From Sphingomonas chungangi (GTDB lineage Bacteria; Pseudomonadota; Alphaproteobacteria; Sphingomonadales; Sphingomonadaceae): 64,000 bases of DNA. The stretch spans positions 558,001-622,000 of the forward strand of contig NZ_JACEIB010000001.1 in NCBI RefSeq assembly GCF_013778325.1. The letters run 5' to 3'. The stretch's first letter is position 1. Each line of letters starts with the position of its first letter. The notes under the pieces are model-generated. The model saw only the letters and a list, made by a program, of their open reading frames with translations, made no database searches and had not been told where the DNA came from. The position numbers were made by a program, and so were the translations under genes. This document shows positions 7,730-16,995 of this stretch, piece by piece.

Positions 7730-10165
7730 ATGAAGACGGTTCGGATGCTTGATGTCGTTCGGCGGCAGAGGCGGATCACGCTGGAGAGCGGGGCTGCAGG
7801 CCTCGCATTGTTGGCCCTAGGCCAGCCTGCGCATGCCCAGAGCGTCGATGCCGCGGCGGCTCCGCCTGCTGCCGATCAAGCGGCGCCATCGGCCGGAACC
7901 GCAGGCAATGGTGACAGCATCGTCGTGACGGCCCGCCGCAAGAGCGAGCGCCTCGAACGCGTGCCGGTATCGGTATCGGCCTTCGGCTCGTCGGAGCTGG
8001 CGGTGCGCGGCGTGACGCAGCAACAGGACCTTCAGAAGGCCGTTCCCGGCCTGGTTCTGCGCGGTACCCAGAACGCCAACCAGCTGAGCTATTCGTTGCG
8101 CGCGCAAAGCATCGATGCCTTTTCCGGCTCGCATGCCGCGGTGCTGACCTATACGAACGACGTCCAGATCACGGACCAGACCGCCAGCTCGTTGTACGAC
8201 TTGGAATCCGTGCAGGTGCTGAAGGGACCGCAGGGCACGCTGTTCGGCCGCAACGTCACCGGCGGCGCCGTGCTCTACAATACGGCGAAGCCAACCAACG
8301 ATTTCGGTGGATCGCTGACCTTCAAGCTGGGAGATTACAGCCTTCGCGAGTTTCTGGGGTCGGTCAATGTCCCAATCGTGCAGGACAAGGTCCTGCTGCG
8401 CGTGGCCGGCGATATCGTTTCTCGTGACGGCTTCCAGCACAACAGCGTGGATGGCCTCGACTATGGGTCGCAACGTCGCCAGTCCGGACGGGTGAGTCTG
8501 ACGCTCCAGCCGGTCGACGGCCTCAAGAACCTGACTGTCTTTGAATATGACCGCAGTCGGGGCACCAACGTCAACCCGATCGCCTGGTCGGCTTATGCGT
8601 GCGGTTCGCCGCCCCGCAACGGCGTAGTGCTCAAGACGTCGGCGGCATGCTTCTTCGGCCCGAGCCTCGATGCCACCATCAAGCAGCCCGGCGCCTGGGA
8701 TCGCTATCTGGCGACCCATCCCAATGCGCCGGCGGGCGGTCTCATCGCCTTCATCGAGCAGCAGCGCTCGCACGATCCCTGGCACATCAGCATCGACGCG
8801 CCGAACTTCCACATCGGCAGCTCCTATTTCGTCACGAATACGACGAGCTACGATCTGACCGGTGACCTGCAGATCAAGAACATTTTTGGTGCGGCAAAGT
8901 CCCATAGCCACGACGCGCAGGATAAGGACGGATCTCCCTACGGAATCCAGGAGCAGAGCAACGGCCGCGGATCGATCGGCAACAAGATCTTCACCGATCA
9001 GCTTTCGGACGAGTTGCAGTTGCTGGGCAAGGCGTTCGATCGCAAATTGGATTTCGTGATCGGAGCCTATTACGGCTACGAAAGGGACGACAATTATCAG
9101 GACTCGGAATCGTTCGATCTGGTCCCGGTACGGCCCGCGCCGGCGGTAGGCGATACCGACTACCGGACCGGTTCCTGGACCCAGGCGATCTACGCGCAGG
9201 GCACCTACAATCTCGCTTCGCTGACCGGGGTGCAGGGGCTGAGCTTCACCGGCGGCTTCCGCTACAGCTGGGATCAGGAGCATATCAGACCCTTCCCGCT
9301 GTCCCGCTATGCGTCGGGTGCACCGGAGGGAGCGCATTTCGCCGCGCCGAGCTGGCAGGTCGGCCTCGAATATCAGGCCAATCCCAATCTGCTGCTCTAC
9401 GTCGAGAGCCGGGGAAGCTGGCGCGCCGGCGGGTTCAATGGATCCTCCCCGCCGGTGCCGGTCACCGCTGCCAGCGGCGGCAATCTTTTCCTTTCGGAAA
9501 AGACCCACGACGTCGAGGTCGGCGCGAAGTTCAACGGCCGTCTCCTCGGCCTCCAGAGCCGCGTGACGCTCGCGCTCTACAACCAGTGGATCAGCAATGT
9601 TCAGCGCTCGATCTATCTGGTCCTGCCGAGCGGCCTCTCGGCCATCACCACGAACATTCCCGAGGCGGAGGTGCGCGGCATCGAAATGGATGCCGAGACG
9701 AATCTCGCCCGGTGGTTCCAGGTGGGCGTCACGCTCGCCGTGACGGATGCGAGATATACTTCGCCCAGCGTCGCCCTGTTCGGCCAGACGTTTACCGCCG
9801 GAACCTACGCCGATACGCCGAAGGTTTCGGGAAGCCTCTATGGGCAGTTCAGTGCGCCGTTGCCCAACAATCTCGGCGACTTCACCCTGCGGGGCAGCGT
9901 CTATGCGCAAGATGGGCAGTATTTCTCCAACTTCGCCGACACTACCAACCCCGATGCCAAGTTGCCGCACTACAAGCTCGTCGATTTCCGGGCCGACATC
10001 CACAACATCGGTGGAACGGGCCTGAGCCTGGCCGGCTTCGTCAAGAACGCGTTCAACAAGCCCTATTACATCGGCGGCACGCCGCTCGGCGCGGCGCTTG
10101 GCCTGAACGTCGCGCTTCCCGGCGAGCCCCGGACCTTCGGTATGGAACTGGGTTACAAATTCTGA
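7730..10165 (+). CDS. TonB-dependent outer-membrane receptor
   Basis: The 811-residue protein has a positively charged start and a hydrophobic stretch ending in a signal-peptidase-like site (LLALGQPAHAQS), a TonB-box-like and plug start (GDSIVVTARRKSERLERVPVSVSAF), plug motifs such as LYDLESVQVLKGPQGTLFGRN, and a 22-strand-type barrel ending in aromatic Phe (GMELGYKF), the usual outer-membrane signature. Sphingomonads use many receptors of this kind to import hydrophobic or bulky carbon sources, not only iron carriers. Its place between the P450 pair and the beta-oxidation genes suggests it imports the pathway substrate. ATG 7730 is set by the strong ribosome binding site GGGAGGCG. Confidence 0.95.
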   Translation: MKTVRMLDVVRRQRRITLESGAAGLALLALGQPAHAQSVDAAAAPPAADQAAPSAGTAGNGDSIVVTARRKSERLERVPVSVSAFGSSELAVRGVTQQQDLQKAVPGLVLRGTQNANQLSYSLRAQSIDAFSGSHAAVLTYTNDVQITDQTASSLYDLESVQVLKGPQGTLFGRNVTGGAVLYNTAKPTNDFGGSLTFKLGDYSLREFLGSVNVPIVQDKVLLRVAGDIVSRDGFQHNSVDGLDYGSQRRQSGRVSLTLQPVDGLKNLTVFEYDRSRGTNVNPIAWSAYACGSPPRNGVVLKTSAACFFGPSLDATIKQPGAWDRYLATHPNAPAGGLIAFIEQQRSHDPWHISIDAPNFHIGSSYFVTNTTSYDLTGDLQIKNIFGAAKSHSHDAQDKDGSPYGIQEQSNGRGSIGNKIFTDQLSDELQLLGKAFDRKLDFVIGAYYGYERDDNYQDSESFDLVPVRPAPAVGDTDYRTGSWTQAIYAQGTYNLASLTGVQGLSFTGGFRYSWDQEHIRPFPLSRYASGAPEGAHFAAPSWQVGLEYQANPNLLLYVESRGSWRAGGFNGSSPPVPVTAASGGNLFLSEKTHDVEVGAKFNGRLLGLQSRVTLALYNQWISNVQRSIYLVLPSGLSAITTNIPEAEVRGIEMDAETNLARWFQVGVTLAVTDARYTSPSVALFGQTFTAGTYADTPKVSGSLYGQFSAPLPNNLGDFTLRGSVYAQDGQYFSNFADTTNPDAKLPHYKLVDFRADIHNIGGTGLSLAGFVKNAFNKPYYIGGTPLGAALGLNVALPGEPRTFGMELGYKF

Positions 10166-10197
10166 CCCCGAGCATGAGGATCAAACGAATGACCGTC

Positions 10198-10242
10198 TCC
10201 TTCCGGCGTGCCGATCGCCACGCGTCGGCACCGCCGGAAGGA
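10198..10242 (+). terminator. Long stem-loop after the TonB receptor gene
   Basis: Two arms of 17 and 18 nt with one bulge (10198-10214 and 10225-10242; arm starts TCCTTCCGGC) close a 10-nt loop. There is no U-run, so this is either a weak or Rho-aided terminator, or an mRNA-stabilising hairpin that sets receptor expression apart from the genes downstream. Confidence 0.5.
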
Positions 10243-10314
10243 TCTTCCAGCCGGGGGGAGGCTCTCCGCACCGCCTCGCGCCGCCGCTTGTGATCATGGC
10301 CGCGACAGATTGAG

Positions 10315-11577
10315 ATGCGACCGACCCTCATGGCGCTGGATGACGTATCGCGCCGGATGCAGCGCGGGCACCGCGTCTATCTTCAGGGAGCCACCGGCGA
10401 AATCCGAGGTCTGCAGGCCGCCTTTTCGATGTCCCCTGACCGGTTGGCCGGGGTTCGCCTGGTCAGCGGCCTCGTCCCGGGAATGAACAATTTCGATTAT
10501 AGCGCGATCCACCCCGAAACGCGCGTCGAGTGCTTCATGTCGGCTCCGCATCTGCAACGCTCGATCGCCGAGGGCCGCACCGATCTCCTGCCGCTTTCCT
10601 ACAGCCAGGTTGGCCGGCACATCGGCTCGACTCCGTTCGATCTGGCGATCGTATCGGTGGCGCGCGCCCCCGGAGGCGGCTTCTCATTGGGCGCCTGCGC
10701 CGATTTCGGGGCGTTGGCCGTCTCGGGTGCGAAGCAGGTGATCGGTGTCGTCAATACCGCAATCCCCTGCCCGCCGCGCAGCCATCGACTTTCCGCCGAC
10801 ATGTTCGATGCCGTCGTGGAGATTCACGAACCGCTCGCCCCCCCGGAAGCCGGCACCGTCGCGTCCGAACTCGCGAAGATCGGGAAACTGGCCGCGGAGC
10901 TCATCCCCGATCGCGCTCATATTCAGACCGGGATCGGCTCGGCCCCGGCGGCGGTCTGGCAGGCGCTCGGGGGACATCGCGGCCTCACGCTCCGGTCCGG
11001 CATGGTGACTCCGGACTTTCTCGATCTCCATCGTCGGGGAGCCATGGCGGAGACCGGGCATGTCGCCGGCATCTTGGTTGGAGACGGCGATTTCGCCGCA
11101 ACGCTGGCGGAGTCGGATCTCGTCGCGTTCGCCGATGTCCGCATCACGCACGACACGGCGAGGCTGGCCGCACTCGACCGCTTCGTCGCGATCAATTCGG
11201 CGCTGGAGATCGATCTCTTCGGCCAGGCGAACCTCGAATGGCTGAACGGCCGCCAGGTCAGCGGCGTGGGCGGCTCCCCCGATTTCGCGCGCGCCGCCAT
11301 GGCGAGCGAGGGAGGGCGATCCATCCTGGTGCTTCAGGCAACGGCCCGCGGGGGTGCCTATTCGCGCATCCGCCCACGGCTGACGACCCCGGTCTCGCTC
11401 GGACGCCTCGATGTCGATGTGGTGATCACCGAATTCGGCGTCGCCGATCTGCGTCTCGCTTCGATGGACGAGCGTGCCCGTGCGCTGATCGCGATCGCCG
11501 CACCCGCCCATCGCGAGATGCTCGCGGAAGCGTGGGACGGAGAAAGACGGGCGGCACAGGGAGCCGGGAATGTTTGA
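10315..11577 (+). CDS. Acetyl-CoA hydrolase/transferase family protein (class I-like CoA-transferase)
   Basis: The 420-residue protein resembles acetyl-CoA hydrolase, 4-hydroxybutyrate CoA-transferase and succinyl-CoA:acetate transferase. Landmarks are LQGATGEIRGLQAAF near the start, HIQTGIGSAPAAVW in the middle, and GVGGSPDFARAAMASEGGRS followed by VVITEFGVADLR near the end. The family moves CoA through a glutamyl-CoA intermediate. The gene is 8 bp overlapped by the acyl-CoA dehydrogenase gene downstream, so it is part of one operon. In context it could charge a pathway acid with CoA or release a terminal product. ATG 10330 is a possible alternative start. Confidence 0.87.
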   Translation: MRPTLMALDDVSRRMQRGHRVYLQGATGEIRGLQAAFSMSPDRLAGVRLVSGLVPGMNNFDYSAIHPETRVECFMSAPHLQRSIAEGRTDLLPLSYSQVGRHIGSTPFDLAIVSVARAPGGGFSLGACADFGALAVSGAKQVIGVVNTAIPCPPRSHRLSADMFDAVVEIHEPLAPPEAGTVASELAKIGKLAAELIPDRAHIQTGIGSAPAAVWQALGGHRGLTLRSGMVTPDFLDLHRRGAMAETGHVAGILVGDGDFAATLAESDLVAFADVRITHDTARLAALDRFVAINSALEIDLFGQANLEWLNGRQVSGVGGSPDFARAAMASEGGRSILVLQATARGGAYSRIRPRLTTPVSLGRLDVDVVITEFGVADLRLASMDERARALIAIAAPAHREMLAEAWDGERRAAQGAGNV

Positions 11578-12721
11578 CAAGTTCACGCTGCGGGCTTTGC
11601 CCGACGAGGATGAAGCCATGCGCGGGCCGCTGCGGGCGCTGATCGCGGCGCGCATCGCGAATTTACCGGCGGATCGGCGAGCCCGATCGTGGCTCGGCTT
11701 CGATCGGGACCTCAGCCTGGCGCTGGGCCGCGCCGGCTATCTCGGGCTGACGCTGCCGCGCCGCTATGGCGGCCAGGAAAAAAGCGCTTATGCTCGCTTC
11801 GTCGTCGCAGAGGAGCTGCTGAGCGTCGGTGCACCCGTAGCCGCCCACTGGATTGCCGACCGCCAATCCGCTCAGCTCATCCTCCATTTCGGCACCGAGG
11901 CGCAACGGGAGGCCTATCTTCCGGGCATCTGCCGCGGCGAGATATATTTCTGCATCGGGATGAGCGAGCCGGGCTCGGGATCGGACCTGGCGAGCGTGCG
12001 CACACGTGCAGAACGCTCGGGCGACGGCTGGCGGCTGAACGGGCAGAAGATCTGGACCACCTTCGCACAGCACGACGATTACATGATCGCGCTGGTCCGC
12101 ACCTCGGGCGGCGCCGCCGACCGGCAGCAGGGCTTGTCCCAGTTCATCATCGACCTCAAGGCGCCCGGCGTCACTGTCCGGCCGATCGTCGATCTGACCG
12201 GCGATGCGCATTTCGCCGAAGTCTTCTTCGAGGACGTGGCGCTTCCGGCCGAAGCGCTGATCGGCCAGGAAGGCGCTGGCTGGGCGCAGGTGACCGCCGA
12301 GTTGGCGTTCGAGCGCAGCGGCCCGGAGCGCATCTTCTCCAGCATCGTGCTGCTGGACACGTGGATCGCCCATGTCCGCGAAGTCCGTGCGAAGGATGTG
12401 GCGGCCACCGCCCTGATCGGCCGGCTCTGCGCGGAGCTCGCGACGCTGCGTGCCATGTCACTGGCGGTCACCGCACAATTGGTCGAAGGCGAATCCCCGG
12501 TGATCGAGGCGTCGCTGGTAAAGGATCTCGGCACTGGCTTCGAACAGTCGATCCCGGCCCTGATCGCCGACGATCTGGGGAGCCACCCCGACGAGACGGT
12601 TTCGCCTGAACTGGCCCGCACGCTCGCATTCGTGACGCAAATCGCACCGAGCTATTCGCTGCGGGGTGGCACGCGCGAGATTTTGAGGGGCATCATCGCC
12701 CGTGGCCTGGGGCTTCGCTGA
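11570..12721 (+). CDS. Acyl-CoA dehydrogenase, large-subunit-like
   Basis: The 383-residue protein has the typical domain order: YLGLTLPRRYGGQE near residue 60, FCIGMSEPGSGSDLASV (FAD and substrate region), RLNGQKIWTTFAQHDDYM, and a C-terminal helical domain ending LRGGTREILRGIIARGLGL. The position of the catalytic Glu of medium-chain enzymes reads Gly (RGGT). It is followed directly by a second, shorter dehydrogenase gene. Adjacent unequal dehydrogenase genes are characteristic of heterotetrameric acyl-CoA dehydrogenases known from steroid side-chain degradation, where each subunit contributes part of the active site. That this pair forms such a complex is inference. Confidence 0.88.
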   Translation: MFDKFTLRALPDEDEAMRGPLRALIAARIANLPADRRARSWLGFDRDLSLALGRAGYLGLTLPRRYGGQEKSAYARFVVAEELLSVGAPVAAHWIADRQSAQLILHFGTEAQREAYLPGICRGEIYFCIGMSEPGSGSDLASVRTRAERSGDGWRLNGQKIWTTFAQHDDYMIALVRTSGGAADRQQGLSQFIIDLKAPGVTVRPIVDLTGDAHFAEVFFEDVALPAEALIGQEGAGWAQVTAELAFERSGPERIFSSIVLLDTWIAHVREVRAKDVAATALIGRLCAELATLRAMSLAVTAQLVEGESPVIEASLVKDLGTGFEQSIPALIADDLGSHPDETVSPELARTLAFVTQIAPSYSLRGGTREILRGIIARGLGLR

Positions 12722-12722
12722 C

Positions 12723-13703
12723 ATGGACGATATCACCTTTCTCGAACCGTTCGAACGCCTGCTGAAAGATCTGTCATCGCCGCGGCAGGTGCGCGCGATC
12801 GAGGCTGGCGAAGATGGCCATGCGCTGTGGTCCGGCATTGCCGAAAGTGGATTTCTCGACGCGCTGATGCCCGAAGCGAGCGGCGGTGCGGGGCTCGCGC
12901 TGCGCGATGTCGGCTTGCTCGTCGAAGCGCTGGGCCGGTATCTCACGCCTTTTCCTGTCGCGGAAACGATGGTCGCGCGCGCACTCCTCGCACAGGAAGG
13001 GATGGCCATGCCGGACGGCGCAATCCTGCTTGCCGCGATGTCCGGCGATGTCGCCCGGAACGTTCCGCTCGCGCTGGTCGCCCGTCACGCCCTGATCGAT
13101 ACGGGATCCGCCATCGTTCTTCAGGAGATCGATCGCGATGCCCTCCCTCGTCCGAGCGTTCACGGCGGTCTTGCCGCCGATATTCGCTTGGCTGATCCAA
13201 TCCTCACGTTGCCGAGACCGTTGCAGGGACTGCGCGCGATGCAGGCCGTGCTGGATGCAGCCAAGATGGCCGGCGTCGCCGCCCGGCTGCTCGAGATGAC
13301 GGTGGCTTATGCCAACGAACGCGTCCAGTTCGGCAAGCCGATCGGCAAGCAGCAGGCGATCCAGCAACAACTTGCCATCATGGCCGAAAAGACGGTGATG
13401 ATGCGCATGGCTGCCCGGATCGGAACCGGTTGCGCCGAATGGCCGAGTCTCGCCGCTGCGGCGACGGCCAAGAGCGTGACGAGCGCCGCGGCCGTGGATG
13501 TCGCCGCGATCGCCCATGCCGTCCATGGGGCGATCGGCATCAGCGAGGAGCATGATCTGCAACTTTACACCCGCAGGCTCCAGGAATGGCGGGTCGCGAA
13601 CGGGTCCGAAGGTTATTGGCAGCGCCAGTTGGGAGACATTCGGCTGGCGCACGACGCTTCCTCCAGCGCCGCGTTCGCTCGCGCCATTCCGCCCACGGCC
13701 TGA
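12723..13703 (+). CDS. Acyl-CoA dehydrogenase, small-subunit-like
   Basis: The 326-residue protein starts at ATG 12723, one base after the stop of the previous dehydrogenase. It is shorter than usual, with a compact middle domain, but keeps GGAGLALRDVGLLVEALGRY, ERVQFGKPIGKQQAIQQQLA and HGAIGISEEHDLQLYTRR, which mark the C-terminal helical domain. The form is that of the shorter partner in heteromeric acyl-CoA dehydrogenases. It probably works with the 11570-12721 product in oxidising one branched or ring-attached acyl-CoA of this pathway. Confidence 0.86.
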   Translation: MDDITFLEPFERLLKDLSSPRQVRAIEAGEDGHALWSGIAESGFLDALMPEASGGAGLALRDVGLLVEALGRYLTPFPVAETMVARALLAQEGMAMPDGAILLAAMSGDVARNVPLALVARHALIDTGSAIVLQEIDRDALPRPSVHGGLAADIRLADPILTLPRPLQGLRAMQAVLDAAKMAGVAARLLEMTVAYANERVQFGKPIGKQQAIQQQLAIMAEKTVMMRMAARIGTGCAEWPSLAAAATAKSVTSAAAVDVAAIAHAVHGAIGISEEHDLQLYTRRLQEWRVANGSEGYWQRQLGDIRLAHDASSSAAFARAIPPTA

Positions 13704-13723
13704 TCACTACGGAAAGGCAAGTC

Positions 13724-14524
13724 ATGTCCGATCTCATTCTCGTCGAGCAGCAAGATGCGGTTCGCACGTTGACGCTCAACGCGCCCGAGCGCCGCAACCC
13801 GATCTCGGATCGGCCGATGATCGATGCGCTGGTGGCGGCGGTGACGGCGGCCGACGTCGATCCCTCGGTCCGCGCGGTGGTGATCACCGGGGCGGGCAGC
13901 GCCTTCTCGTCCGGCGGCGACATCACGAAGATGGCACCGGGCGGTGGCTTGCGCGACGCGCTTCCGGTGCGAACTCGAGCCAACTATCGCGAAGGCATTC
14001 AGCGGCTGCCGATCCTCTTCCAATCGCTGGACGTACCGGTGATCGCGGCGGTCAACGGCCCGGCGATAGGAGCGGGCTGCGATCTCGCCTGCATGTGTGA
14101 TTTGCGGATCGCCGGCGAAAGCGCGACGTTCGCCGAAAGCTTCGTCAAGGTGGGATTGATCGCCGGTGACGGCGGTGCCTGGCTGCTGCCGCGCATCGTC
14201 GGCATCTCCAAGGCGACCGAAATGGCGCTGACGGGCGATGTCATCGACGCCCGTGAGGCGTTGAATTGCGGGCTCGTCTCGAAGGTCGTGCGGGATGGCG
14301 AATTGTTGGCGGCCGCAGACGCGCTCGCCCGACGCATCGCAGTCAATCCGCCGCACGCCGTTCAGATGACGAAGCGGCTGCTGCGGGAAGGGCAAACCGC
14401 GTCCCTCAACGGCTTGCTCGAGCTATCCGCCGCGATGCAGGCGCTCGCCCATGCAACCGCAGATCATGAGGAGGCAGTATCTGCATTCATCCAGAGGCGC
14501 CCTCCGGCATTCAGTGGGAACTGA
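13724..14524 (+). CDS. Enoyl-CoA hydratase/isomerase (crotonase family)
   Basis: The 266-residue protein starts at ATG 13724 behind GGAAAGG. Crotonase landmarks are LNAPERRNPIS, the oxyanion-hole segment GSAFSSGGDI and the second one NGPAIGAGCDLA, and AESFVKVGLIAGDGG, where a catalytic glutamate usually lies. The family hydrates or isomerises enoyl-CoA compounds. It closes the rightward arm 20 bp after the dehydrogenase pair, supplying the step after dehydrogenation. No 3-hydroxyacyl-CoA dehydrogenase or thiolase gene follows in the window. Confidence 0.9.
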   Translation: MSDLILVEQQDAVRTLTLNAPERRNPISDRPMIDALVAAVTAADVDPSVRAVVITGAGSAFSSGGDITKMAPGGGLRDALPVRTRANYREGIQRLPILFQSLDVPVIAAVNGPAIGAGCDLACMCDLRIAGESATFAESFVKVGLIAGDGGAWLLPRIVGISKATEMALTGDVIDAREALNCGLVSKVVRDGELLAAADALARRIAVNPPHAVQMTKRLLREGQTASLNGLLELSAAMQALAHATADHEEAVSAFIQRRPPAFSGN

Positions 14525-14717
14525 GGCTGTTTTGCGACGCCGGGGAGCGCGGAAGCTTACGGTTGGCAAATGGGAAGGGTTCGGAACGTGATCCCAAACC
14601 GGCCTTGGCGCCTCGTCGATCATTCGCTTCGACGCGCCGATAGGTCGCTTTTGGCATGAGCGGACGGTGGCCGGACTTGATTCGAGCGAACGAAGGTCGT
14701 CGCAAGCCGCCGAGCCG

Positions 14718-14950
14718 TCAACAGACAGAAGCCCATTGTAGCTTTCTCGTCCCCAGCCACCTAACCTTCTCGAGGTCGCGGTGGTGAAGGAATTGCTGAT
14801 CTTCTGATCGCTTCGCGATCGAGGCGAGATCGTTGTGATCAAGTTCGAAATCGAAGATCGGCGCTCCTTGCGAACGACTTCGGGATGGTTACGACGCCGC
14901 GCTGTTTTGGCCACCGCAGGACGACCGGCGCGATGCTCGATGCTCATGGT
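14718..14950 (-). pseudogene. Aldo/keto reductase C-terminal remnant
   Basis: On the reverse strand one frame reads APVVLRWPKQRGVVTIPKS and then hits a stop. The next frame continues with IFDFELDHNDLASIAKRSEDQQFLHHRDLEKVRWLG to a stop at 14718-14720. Together these match the end of aldo/keto reductases, where the RGVVxIPKS segment binds NADPH and HRD..MVKWLG closes the fold. The frames are shifted and no start or catalytic Tyr/Lys region remains. The upstream limit at about 14950 is approximate. Confidence 0.72.
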
Positions 14951-15315
14951 GCCGGGCAGGGTGGTCGGAGAACGGCGCATGAGCAGGATGCTGACCGCGC
15001 GCGCATCGCGCCAATCAGGGCGGCGCCGCCGATTGCACTGTCCCTCGCGCTGCAGGTCGTTTTCGAGCTTCCCAAAGCTGCGCTCAGGTGACCGGCCATG
15101 GCAGGGCCCTCGTAAAATCTGCTTTGCGAAGAGGGAGGTCGAGGGGATCGCAATGTCCCGGAGAGTGATCTTTCGGTGCCATCAGAACAGGTGCCCGTCT
15201 GGGAAAGATTGGGATACTTCATCGCTCGCACGACCGCGTACAACGAGGCGTTCACTCATGGGTGCAAAGTGCACCCCTTAGGGGAATGGACGTGTTTTCA
15301 CCGGCTTGGTGAGTG

Positions 15316-15333
15316 TGGTCGGGGAGAGAGGAT
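15316..15333. repeat. Left copy of 18-bp direct repeat (putative attachment site)
   Basis: TGGTCGGGGAGAGAGGAT occurs here and again, identically, at 38210-38227. Its reverse complement ends in CCGACCA and looks like the T-arm end and acceptor 3' strand of a tRNA-Pro gene. The rest of a tRNA is not present here. The left copy also sits in an imperfect palindrome, GGTCGGG at 15317-15323 and CCCGACC at 15335-15341. Confidence 0.72.
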
Positions 15334-15744
15334 ACCCGACCTTACTCGCGCACTCATTAAGTATCTGATTTTACATCAGAAATCCCAATACTGCATAGGC
15401 ATGGGACCAACAATGGGTACAAGCGTGGGACTCACGACGCAAGTGATCTTGCGCCTGTTTGAGACATGCGCCTCGACAGGGCGCTGACACCCGCATCAGC
15501 TTGTCGACGATCTCGATTTCCTCGTGGCTCCAGTCAAACTGACAGCCGCCCTCCGATGTGTCAGGCGACTCCAAGTTCAAATTAAGGAGGAGATCCCTGA
15601 GCACGAAAAAGTTCGCGCGCTCAAAACCGTGACGTCGAAAATGTGGCAAAACGGACACATGCGCTCGACATAATCTCTCAGGATCAATTTGTCCTGGACG
15701 CGAACGAGCAGAATCGCAATTTCCCGACCCTAGCGGAGGGCGGA

Positions 15745-16995
15745 GTGGAAAAGCGATACTACATCGATCTCTTCAGCGGCTGTGGAGGATTGTCCCTAGG
15801 CCTGCGCAAGGCAGGCTGGACTTCACTCTTCGCTGTCGAGGCGCATGCCCACGCATTCGAGACCTACAAGGAAAATCATCTCCGATCGCCTGAAGAATGG
15901 CCTGCTTGGCTCCCGATCGCGCCAAGTAGGATCGAGAACCTGATCTCGGATCATCGCCGAGAACTGCGAGGACTCGCCGGCTCGGTTTCCCTCGTGACAG
16001 GCGGCCCGCCATGCCAAGGCTTCTCTACGGCAGGGAGGCGCCGCGCCAACGATCCGCGCAACGCGATGGTCCGGCATTACCTAGACTTCTTGAAACTAGT
16101 TGAACCGGAACTCGTCCTTCTCGAGAACGTCCGCGGCTTCACGACTATGACGCATGAGACGGGCGGAAGCTACGCGCAGTTCGTTAGGGCCGAGTTGGAA
16201 AGCCTCGGCTACCGCGTGTGGTCCGAACTGCTTATGGCCTCCGAATGGGGCGTGCCCCAACGTCGTCCCCGCTATTTCGTCATTGCAGCCCGGGGCCCGA
16301 GGCTACGTGGCATTGACCCCTTCCTTCGACTAAGAGTGGCCCGCCGAACGTTTCTTGAGACCCGGGGGCTGCCCGTAGACAGGGAAGTGACGACCGAGGA
16401 GGCCATTGGAGATCTAGTAACCGCGGGAAAACGACTGGTTGCTTGCGATGACGGAGGCGTGGGCGGATTCCAGCAGATTGCCTACGAGCCTTCGGCAAGG
16501 CCGACGGCCTATCAGGCGCTCATGCGTGCCACTGCCGACGGACCTCCGAATGGTCTTCGACTTCCTCGGCATTCCGAATCTACGCAAGCGCGTTTCCAGA
16601 CGGTCCTCGCGACATGCAAGCCTGGACGACCACTCGATGTTGGTGACCGCGAGCGTCTCGGCATGCTGAAACGCTCGTTTACCCCGCTCGCGGCCGATCA
16701 GCCGTCGTGCACGGTTACAACCCTACCCGACGACATGCTGCACTATTCGGAACCCCGCATCCTCACCGTTCGCGAGTGCGCGCGGTTGCAATCCTTTCCT
16801 GACACCTTTGAGTTTCGTGGACCCTACACGACGGGTGGCCTTGGCCGGGCTTCCGCATGCCCTAGATACACGCAGGTCGGAAATGCGGTGCCGCCGCTGC
16901 TCGGCGAGGCGATCGGTGAAATGCTACGGGGCCTGATCGATCGTCGGTCTGAGCTTTTCGATCAGCGCGACGAAATTCCCAAGGTGGTTTGCTAA
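15745..16995 (+). CDS. DNA cytosine-C5 methyltransferase (Dcm-like)
   Basis: It carries the ordered C5-methyltransferase motifs: I (IDLFSGCGGLSLGLRKAG, AdoMet binding), IV (GGPPCQGFSTAG, with the catalytic Cys), VI (LENVRG), VIII (PQRRPRYF) and X (YTQVGNAVPPLLGEAIG). I place the start at GTG 15745, behind GGAGGG, because motif I then begins near residue 8 as in many family members. The frame is open to a GTG at 15643. The product is about 416 residues. It should methylate a short target in DNA. It lies at the left end of the element, converges with the receiver gene (72-bp overlap) and is near a Vsr gene, the usual partner for repair of deaminated 5-methylcytosine. No standard type II restriction endonuclease gene is visible beside it. 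Confidence 0.93.
   Translation: MEKRYYIDLFSGCGGLSLGLRKAGWTSLFAVEAHAHAFETYKENHLRSPEEWPAWLPIAPSRIENLISDHRRELRGLAGSVSLVTGGPPCQGFSTAGRRRANDPRNAMVRHYLDFLKLVEPELVLLENVRGFTTMTHETGGSYAQFVRAELESLGYRVWSELLMASEWGVPQRRPRYFVIAARGPRLRGIDPFLRLRVARRTFLETRGLPVDREVTTEEAIGDLVTAGKRLVACDDGGVGGFQQIAYEPSARPTAYQALMRATADGPPNGLRLPRHSESTQARFQTVLATCKPGRPLDVGDRERLGMLKRSFTPLAADQPSCTVTTLPDDMLHYSEPRILTVRECARLQSFPDTFEFRGPYTTGGLGRASACPRYTQVGNAVPPLLGEAIGEMLRGLIDRRSELFDQRDEIPKVVC

Larger units (their letters stand above)
14525..15744. other. Gene-poor junction region left of the mobile element
   Basis: The stretch holds the aldo/keto reductase remnant (14718-14950), a 7-bp inverted repeat at 15260-15276, the left 18-bp repeat, and about 400 bp between that repeat and the methyltransferase. 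Elsewhere it reads like eroded coding DNA with stops in all frames. A leftward ORF at 15371-15658 (95 residues, with DWSHEEIEIVDKLM) is possible but has no recognisable family and a poor ribosome binding site. Confidence 0.5.

Noticed and set aside
7817-10003. 728-residue ORF on the reverse strand inside the TonB receptor gene
   Set aside because: It mirrors the receptor gene. GC-rich codon use makes the antisense frame open; the receptor has clear family motifs and a ribosome binding site.
15317-15341. Rho-independent terminator at the left repeat palindrome
   Set aside because: The stem is only 7 bp, there is no T-run, and the sequence is better explained as part of an attachment site.
15371-15658. 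95-residue leftward ORF next to the methyltransferase start
   Set aside because: It could be a small control protein, but it has no helix-turn-helix or family match and a weak ribosome binding site.
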